Origin: Chloroflexota bacterium
Lineage (GTDB): Bacteria > Chloroflexota > Limnocylindria > QHBO01
Reading direction: 5' to 3'
NCBI GenBank assembly: GCA_025937875.1
Contig: JAICQM010000005.1
Coordinates: forward strand, 1 to 32,805
DNA length: 32,805 bases
The notes under the pieces are model-generated. The model was not told the DNA's origin, did no database searches, and saw only the letters and a list, made by a program, of their open reading frames with translations. Position numbers and translations under genes: made by a program. This document shows positions 27,709-32,805 of this stretch, one piece after another (position 1 is the first letter of the stretch; the number at the start of each line of letters is the position of its first letter).

Positions 27709-27909
27709 CTACCGGCCCGGGTCCTCGAAGTCGGGATCGATGGGGGCGGTGTGGCCGACGTCGTTGAGCGTCGGGAGGAGGACCCACCCCATCACCGCCA
27801 TCGCCGCCCCGAACACGAGGAGCAGGATGGTGCCGGCGGCCTCGTAGCCGGAGACGAACCAGTACGCGATGCCGACGCCGATGATGGTCAGCGGGATGAG
27901 GTAGTACAT
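27709..27909 (-). CDS. Small two-TM membrane protein (66 aa), possibly resembling cytochrome c oxidase subunit IV-type small proteins
   Basis: MYYLIPLTIIGVGIAYWFVSGYEAAGTILLLVFGAAMAVMGWVLLPTLNDVGHTAPIDPDFEDPGR; two hydrophobic segments, plausible internal start of a longer ORF. Confidence 0.5.
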   Translation of the reverse strand: MYYLIPLTIIGVGIAYWFVSGYEAAGTILLLVFGAAMAVMGWVLLPTLNDVGHTAPIDPDFEDPGR

Positions 27910-27988
27910 GCCGGCATGATAGCCGAGGGCTGGCGGTGTTCGTGCCGGCCCCCGCATTGGCGTGAAATATCGGTAAAGCTGGGTAAAC

Positions 27989-28543
27989 TTAGGTGATCCA
28001 GCCGCAGTCGGTGCGTCGCAGCTGGCCGACGGGCCGCAGGCCGGTGGCCGGCGGATGGGCGCGCACGATGGGCCGCTTGTCGAGCACCGTCTCGGCCGCT
28101 GCCAGGCTGGCACGTCGCGTGTCCGGGTCGGTGACCGGCGGACCGGCGTCGACCGCGTCCGGGATGTCCAGCGTGGGGGCCGGCACCGTACCGACCATGC
28201 CTGCCTCACGGCCGGTGACGACCGAGCCATCTGGGTAGGGGAGCCACAGCCCCCGGAGGCGGGCGATGAAGTGCTCTGCCATCCCCGGGACCAGCATCTC
28301 GACCCGCGCGCGGCCGGTCCGGCGGTAGCCTCGCGGGCGCTCGTCGGATTCGATGCGGTCGACGAAGCCGCGGTCGAGCAGCTCGGCCACTGCCACGCGC
28401 ACGTCATCTGGCGCCTCGACCGTGCTGCTCCCGGCCCGGAAAACCGCGCGCCCGACCACCGCCGGCTCACCGCCACGCGGGGTGCGCAGCAGCTCGTAGA
28501 CGATCGTGTCGTCGGTACGCGGGTCGCCGGCCCGGTTGATCAT
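27989..28543 (-). CDS. Hypothetical protein (184 aa)
   Basis: ATG at 28543. Open frame not explained by another gene; DDVRVAVAELLDRGFVDRIESDERPRGYRRTGRARVEML suggests a winged-helix-like or processing domain, unassigned. Confidence 0.55.
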   Translation of the reverse strand: MINRAGDPRTDDTIVYELLRTPRGGEPAVVGRAVFRAGSSTVEAPDDVRVAVAELLDRGFVDRIESDERPRGYRRTGRARVEMLVPGMAEHFIARLRGLWLPYPDGSVVTGREAGMVGTVPAPTLDIPDAVDAGPPVTDPDTRRASLAAAETVLDKRPIVRAHPPATGLRPVGQLRRTDCGWIT

Positions 28544-28645
28544 GGCCGGAGGATAGCAGCCCGCCGCGAGGCCCCGACGGCCCCCATCGCGCGTCGCTAG
28601 AATCGATCGCAGCGTCCCACCGGGGACCCTCTACAGGAGGCGTGC

Positions 28646-29002
28646 GTGTCCGAGAGCGATGAGCAGGCGTACCGCGAGATGGTGAGCGCCCAGAGCGATG
28701 AGCAGATCGACTTCTGGTCGGGTGACCTGTTCATGGACTTCGCCAAGCGCATGGGCGTCGGGACCGCCATCGCGGCCTTCTGCACCGCGGCCGGCATCGA
28801 CGAGCGAGGCTTCCAGCGCGCCTTCCTGGTCGGTGGGGGACCCGACCACGTCGTCGGCATTGACACCGCGGGGGCGCTGGCGGCTCCCATCTTCGAGCTG
28901 CCCAAGGCCGTGGCCGGGCTGCGCCGGATCGATCCCGCCGCACGCGACAAGCTGATCGACTTCCTCGTCCTCCAGCGCGAGGTCATGTCCTACACGCCCT
29001 AG
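28646..29002 (+). CDS. Hypothetical protein (118 aa)
   Basis: GTG start preceded by AGGAGG (28635-28640); no family recognised. Confidence 0.65.
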   Translation: MSESDEQAYREMVSAQSDEQIDFWSGDLFMDFAKRMGVGTAIAAFCTAAGIDERGFQRAFLVGGGPDHVVGIDTAGALAAPIFELPKAVAGLRRIDPAARDKLIDFLVLQREVMSYTP

Positions 29003-29008
29003 GCGAGC

Positions 29009-29031
29009 CGGCCGCCCGGGTCGGGCGGCCG
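29009..29031. terminator. Bidirectional terminator-like hairpin between convergent genes
   Basis: CGGCCGCCCG-GGT-CGGGCGGCCG: perfect 10-bp stem and 3-nt loop between the 29002 (+) and 29050 (-) gene ends; no clear T-tract. Confidence 0.6.
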
Positions 29032-29049
29032 CATCGGTCTGGCGGAGGC

Positions 29050-30033
29050 CTACTCCTCGGAGGGCGGGCTGCTGCGGATGATGGCGATCGCGTTCTCGAT
29101 CTTGAGCCGCGTGATCGTCAGGTACTTCGCGAGGTTATCGCGATTGACCCCCGGGATCTGGTCAATCACCTCCCGCTGGCGCAGCAGGTCGACGAGGTCG
29201 TCTACGGCGTCGGAGAGCTTGCCCTTCGTGTCCATCAGGGCGCCGTCCGCAGCCTGGGCGGCCTTGGCCATCGCCACCTTGCCGGCGACCGTCTTGGCGC
29301 GTCGCTTGGGGGCGCCATTGGCATGATCGTCGACCTCGCCCCCCGTTATCGCCCGCAGCTTGGCGAGCGTCAGGTCGCCGGCCGCCACCCGCTTGGCGAG
29401 CCGCCGGCGCGTGCGCTCGTCGGTGACCTTCATCAGCTCGTAGGCGTGGGACAGCGTGTCCTTGCGCAAAGACACCAGCTCGCGAATGTCGGCGGGTGCC
29501 TCGGCCAGGCGGATCCGGTTCTCGACGTAGCCCTTGTCCTTGCCGATCTTCTGCGCGAGCTGGCGGACGCTGTAGCCGAGGTCGGTCATCTTGCGGAACA
29601 TCGCCGCCTCCTCCAGCGGCGAAACGTCCTCGCGCTGGAGGTTCTCGATGATGCTGACCTCGAGCGCAGTCTGCTCGTCGAACTCGACGACGATGGCGGG
29701 GATCGACTCGCGCTCCGCCATGCGCGATGCGCGCCAGCGTCGCTCGCCGGCAATCAGCTCGAACTGGTTTCCCACCGGGCGTACGAGGATCGGCTGCAGG
29801 ACGCCATGCTCGCGGATGCTGTCGGCGAGCTCGGTCAGCGAATCCTCCTCGTACGACAGGCGGGGCTGCGCCGGGTTGGGAAGGATCTTGTCGACGCCGA
29901 TCTCGCGGATCTGCGCGCGCGTCGCACGAGACTCGATGAGCGACACGATGCCCGGCGCCAGGTCCGCCGACTGGGCCTCGTCGAAGAGGCGATGGATGTT
30001 CTCCCGGAAGGCCGGACCCTTGCTGCTACCCAA
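29050..30033 (-). CDS. parB: Chromosome partitioning protein ParB
   Basis: ILPNPAQPRLSYEEDSLTELADSIREHGVLQPILVRPVGNQFELIAGERRWRASRMA (CTP-binding GERRxRA), HTH RQLAQKIGKDKGYVENRIRLAEAP. TTG start overlapping the parA stop. Confidence 0.95.
   Translation of the reverse strand: MGSSKGPAFRENIHRLFDEAQSADLAPGIVSLIESRATRAQIREIGVDKILPNPAQPRLSYEEDSLTELADSIREHGVLQPILVRPVGNQFELIAGERRWRASRMAERESIPAIVVEFDEQTALEVSIIENLQREDVSPLEEAAMFRKMTDLGYSVRQLAQKIGKDKGYVENRIRLAEAPADIRELVSLRKDTLSHAYELMKVTDERTRRRLAKRVAAGDLTLAKLRAITGGEVDDHANGAPKRRAKTVAGKVAMAKAAQAADGALMDTKGKLSDAVDDLVDLLRQREVIDQIPGVNRDNLAKYLTITRLKIENAIAIIRSSPPSEE
29458..29473. promoter_or_regulatory. Candidate parS-like palindrome copy 1 (GTCCTTGCGCAAAGAC)
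   Basis: One mismatch to the GTCTTTGCGCAAAGAC palindrome; inside parB. Confidence 0.55.
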
Positions 30034-30802
30034 GCTCGATCACCTCTCGTGCCAGGTCTCGGTAGGCGCGGGCTGCGGCCGAGTTGGTCGCGTACTCCGT
30101 CACCGGACGCCCGGTGAGCGGCGCCTCTCCGAGCTTCACCGTGTTCTTGATCATGGTGTTGAAGACGCGATGGTCTCCCAGCTCGCGCAGGTTGGCGAGC
30201 ATCTCTCGGGCGAGCACGGTCCGGCCGTCGAAGAAGGTCGGCAGCAGGCCCAGGATCTCGAGATCGTGGTTCAGCTTCAGCTTGATGGTGTTGATGACCT
30301 TGATCAACGCGGTCAGGCCCTTGATGGCGTAATACTGGGTCTGCACCGGAATGATGACCCGGTTGCTGGCGACCAGCGCGTTGATCGTGAGCAGGCCGAG
30401 CGTCGGCGGGCAGTCGATGATGACGACGTCGAATTGGCGCTCGGGCCAGCCGCTCAGTGCATCGCGCAGGACCATCTCACGACCGATGGCGGTGAAGAGC
30501 TCGACCTCGGTGCTGGCCAGCTCGAGCGTTGCCGGCGCCACCGACAGGCCCGACGTCGAGGTTTCCTTGACGATCTCTTCGATGCCGACCCGATCCTCGG
30601 ACAGGACGTCGGAGACCGAGACGCGGACATCGGACAGCGAGATGCCCAGGCCGACCGTCAGGTTGGCCTGTGGATCCATGTCTATGCACAGGACGCGATA
30701 GCCGAGCTCGGCCAGCGCCCCGCCCAGGTTGATGGAGGTGGTCGTCTTGCCGACGCCGCCCTTCTGGTTCGCGATGCTGATTACCTTGGTCAAGAGATGC
30801 AC
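30026..30802 (-). CDS. parA: Chromosome partitioning ATPase ParA/Soj
   Basis: KVISIANQKGGVGKTTTSINLGGALAELGYRVLCIDMDPQANLTVGLG, deviant Walker A. Confidence 0.96.
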   Translation of the reverse strand: MHLLTKVISIANQKGGVGKTTTSINLGGALAELGYRVLCIDMDPQANLTVGLGISLSDVRVSVSDVLSEDRVGIEEIVKETSTSGLSVAPATLELASTEVELFTAIGREMVLRDALSGWPERQFDVVIIDCPPTLGLLTINALVASNRVIIPVQTQYYAIKGLTALIKVINTIKLKLNHDLEILGLLPTFFDGRTVLAREMLANLRELGDHRVFNTMIKNTVKLGEAPLTGRPVTEYATNSAAARAYRDLAREVIELG

Positions 30803-30915
30803 CTACGCGTTGGTGGGGCGGAGTTGGTCGTCGGACACCACCGATGCGACATCGGTCCGAGTGCGTCGCGGCACCGCCGATGATAGTCGCGGCAGCCGGC
30901 CGGAGACCAGCCGAC

Positions 30916-30924
30916 TTATCCACA
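30916..30924 (+). promoter_or_regulatory. DnaA-box match TTATCCACA
   Basis: Exact match to the classical DnaA box in the parA-upstream intergenic region. Confidence 0.45.
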
Positions 30925-30942
30925 ATGTGGCCGAGTGTCGAT

Positions 30943-30958
30943 GTCTTTGTGCAAAGAC
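30943..30958. promoter_or_regulatory. Candidate parS-like palindrome copy 2 (GTCTTTGTGCAAAGAC)
   Basis: 7-bp arms GTCTTTG/CAAAGAC, upstream of parA and adjacent to the tRNA promoter region. Confidence 0.6.
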
Positions 30959-30965
30959 GAGCCGA

Positions 30966-30971
30966 TATACT
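30966..30971 (+). promoter_or_regulatory. Putative -10 element TATACT of tRNA(CAT)
   Basis: TATACT 24 bp upstream of the tRNA 5' end. Confidence 0.4.
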
Positions 30972-30994
30972 CGGAGTTGTCCACCGTCACCGAT

Positions 30995-31070
30995 GGGCCC
31001 ATAGCTCAGTGGTTAGAGCATCCGGCTCATAACCGGCTGGTCGCAGGTTCGATCCCTGCTGGGCCCACCA
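30995..31070 (+). tRNA. tRNA with CAT anticodon (tRNA-Ile2(CAT) or elongator tRNA-Met), CCA encoded
   Basis: GGGCCCA/TGGGCCC acceptor, loop CTCATAA, T-arm GCAGG-TTCGATC-CCTGC, ACCA. Matched 1:72 pair and no GGG:CCC anticodon stem argue against initiator tRNA. The D-arm and variable region resemble bacterial tRNA-Ile(CAT). Confidence 0.93.
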
Positions 31071-31098
31071 CCCCGCGCCGCGAGGAGAGCCGCGACTC

Positions 31099-32646
31099 AT
31101 GTCAACCGCAGATAAGCTGGAACGGCTGCGCGCGCTGCGCGCCGAGGCGCTGCTGGGCGGGGGACCGACGCGGATCGAACAGCAGCATGCGCGCGGCAAG
31201 CTGACGGCCCGCGAGCGGCTCGAGCTGCTGCTCGACGAGGACAGCTTTCACGAGCTGGACGCGATGGTCACCCATCGGGCCAGTGATTTCGGCCTCGACG
31301 ACGAGCGCTACCTGGGCGACGGCGTCGTCACCGGCTACGGCACCATCGACGGACGTACGGCATTCGTCTACAGCCAGGACTTCACCGTCTTCGGCGGCTC
31401 GCTGTCGGAGGCGCATGCCGAGAAGATCTGCAAGGTCATGGACCTGGCGATGGAGAACGGTGCGCCGATCATCGGTCTGGCCGACTCCGGCGGTGCTCGC
31501 ATCCAGGAGGGCGTCGTCTCCCTCGGTGGTTATGCCGACATCTTCCTGCGCAACACGCTGGCGTCGGGCGTCGTGCCGCAGCTCTCGATCATCCTCGGCC
31601 CGTGTGCGGGCGGCGCGGTGTACTCGCCGGCGATCACCGACTTCACGCTGATGGTCGAGGGCACCAGCTACATGTTCGTCACCGGCCCCAGCGTGGTACG
31701 CACGGTGACGCACGAGGAGATCGATTTCGAGGGTCTCGGCGGCGCGCGCGTCCACAACGAGACGAGCGGAGTCGCCCAGTTCCTCAGCCCGGGCGAGCCG
31801 CAGGCGCTCGACCTGGCCCGCCGGCTGATTGGCTACCTGCCGCAGAACAATGTCGAGCTGACGCCGATTCGCGAAGGCTGGCAGGCGCCCGATGGTGGCG
31901 ACGGGCTGGACACCCTGATTCCGGACTCGCCCAAGCAGTCGTACGACATGCACGCCGTCATCGGCGGCATCGTCGACGCCGACTCGTTCACCGAGGTACA
32001 CGAGCACTTCGCGCGCAACATCATCTGCGGCTTCGCCCGGATCGAGGGACGCAGCGTCGGGATCGTCGCGCAGCAGCCGGAGGTGCTGGCCGGCGTCCTC
32101 GATATCGACGCCGCCGACAAGGCGGCGCGGTTCGTGCGCACCTGCGACTGCTTCAACGTGCCGCTGGTGACGCTGGTCGACGTGCCCGGCTTCCTACCCG
32201 GGGTCGACCAGGAGCATCGCGGCATCATTCGCCATGGCGCAAAGCTGCTGTTCGCCTACAGCGAGGCGACGGTTCCGAAGCTGACGGTCATCACGCGCAA
32301 GGCCTATGGCGGGGCCTACGACGTCATGAGCAGCAAGCACATCCGTGGCGACCTGAACTTCGCGTGGCCCACCGCCGAGATCGCGGTGATGGGCGTCGAG
32401 GGCGCGGTGAACATCGTCTTCCGCGACCGCATCGACGCCGCCGACGACCCGGACGCGGAGCGGGCACGGCTGGTGGCCGAGTACGAGGAGCGGTTCGCCA
32501 ACCCCTACGTGGCTGCGGCACGTGGCTACGTGGACGAGGTCATCATGCCGTCCGAGACGCGAGCCCGACTGGCCTCGGGCCTTGCGTTGCTGGAGGGCAA
32601 GCGGCAATCGCTGCCGCCCAAGAAGCATTCGAACATCCCGCTCTGA
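31099..32646 (+). CDS. Acyl-CoA (propionyl-CoA-type) carboxylase beta subunit / carboxyltransferase
   Basis: [84 protein letters not shown]...[12 protein letters not shown]. Confidence 0.95.
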   Translation: MSTADKLERLRALRAEALLGGGPTRIEQQHARGKLTARERLELLLDEDSFHELDAMVTHRASDFGLDDERYLGDGVVTGYGTIDGRTAFVYSQDFTVFGGSLSEAHAEKICKVMDLAMENGAPIIGLADSGGARIQEGVVSLGGYADIFLRNTLASGVVPQLSIILGPCAGGAVYSPAITDFTLMVEGTSYMFVTGPSVVRTVTHEEIDFEGLGGARVHNETSGVAQFLSPGEPQALDLARRLIGYLPQNNVELTPIREGWQAPDGGDGLDTLIPDSPKQSYDMHAVIGGIVDADSFTEVHEHFARNIICGFARIEGRSVGIVAQQPEVLAGVLDIDAADKAARFVRTCDCFNVPLVTLVDVPGFLPGVDQEHRGIIRHGAKLLFAYSEATVPKLTVITRKAYGGAYDVMSSKHIRGDLNFAWPTAEIAVMGVEGAVNIVFRDRIDAADDPDAERARLVAEYEERFANPYVAAARGYVDEVIMPSETRARLASGLALLEGKRQSLPPKKHSNIPL

Positions 32647-32650
32647 GAAC

Positions 32651-32805
32651 GTGACGTCTTTGCGCAAAGACGGCGGCGCACAGCCACCGTTCCGACGGGT
32701 CCTCGTCGCCAACCGCGGCGAGATCGCCGTCCGCGTCATCCGCGCCTGCCGAGAGCTCGGCATCTCGCCGATCGCCGTGCATTCCGACGCCGACGCCAGT
32801 GCACC
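32651..32805 (+). CDS. Biotin carboxylase (acyl-CoA carboxylase alpha), 3' truncated by window edge
   Basis: GTG start; [51 protein letters not shown]. Confidence 0.9.
   Translation, partial: MTSLRKDGGAQPPFRRVLVANRGEIAVRVIRACRELGISPIAVHSDADASA
32656..32671. promoter_or_regulatory. Candidate parS-like palindrome copy 3 (GTCTTTGCGCAAAGAC, perfect)
   Basis: Perfect 16-bp palindrome within the first codons of the biotin carboxylase gene. Confidence 0.6.

Noticed and set aside
1-32805. CRISPR array, restriction-modification, transposase or phage structural genes
   Set aside because: No regularly spaced direct repeats and no recognisable Cas, methylase, transposase, integrase or capsid motifs in any frame supplied.
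1-32805. Canonical parS TGTTTCACGTGAAACA
   Set aside because: CACGTG cores occur (e.g. near 234 and 6480), but none has the TTT/AAA flanks of canonical parS.

Overview
GC-rich bacterial chromosomal window, about 32.8 kb. The gene content suggests a Chloroflexota-like lineage, but that is inference only. Most of it is core housekeeping: glmU (5' partial), CorC/HlyC-type CBS protein, SDR-like NAD(P)-binding protein, polyprenyl synthetase, recO, VOC protein, glyS, TPR protein, corA, ppdK, a PadR regulator plus membrane-protein pair, an ECF-like sigma/zinc anti-sigma pair, dnaG, rpoD, nitroreductase, GNAT, tRNA-Asn, class III nucleotidyl cyclase, parB-parA, tRNA(CAT), acyl-CoA carboxylase beta subunit, and the start of a biotin carboxylase. 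Three observations stand out. (1) Three copies of a 16-bp palindrome, GTCTTTGCGCAAAGAC, lie within 3.2 kb around parAB: one inside parB, one upstream of parA and one at the start of the biotin carboxylase gene. They are good candidates for a non-canonical parS; no canonical GTTTCACGTGAAAC was seen, and the ParB helix-turn-helix looks diverged. (2) A degenerate duplicate of the 3' half of tRNA-Asn (28 bp identical core) lies about 6 kb from the intact tRNA-Asn. The pair brackets a possible integrase-less island. (3) The main cargo of that island is a 1702-aa protein read as SARP/BTAD - pseudokinase - STAND NTPase - single TM - WD40 propeller(s), next to a small secreted protein. Further notes cover RpoD insertions, a PadR operator, a triple TTGACAA array, nested hairpins and phased repeats.
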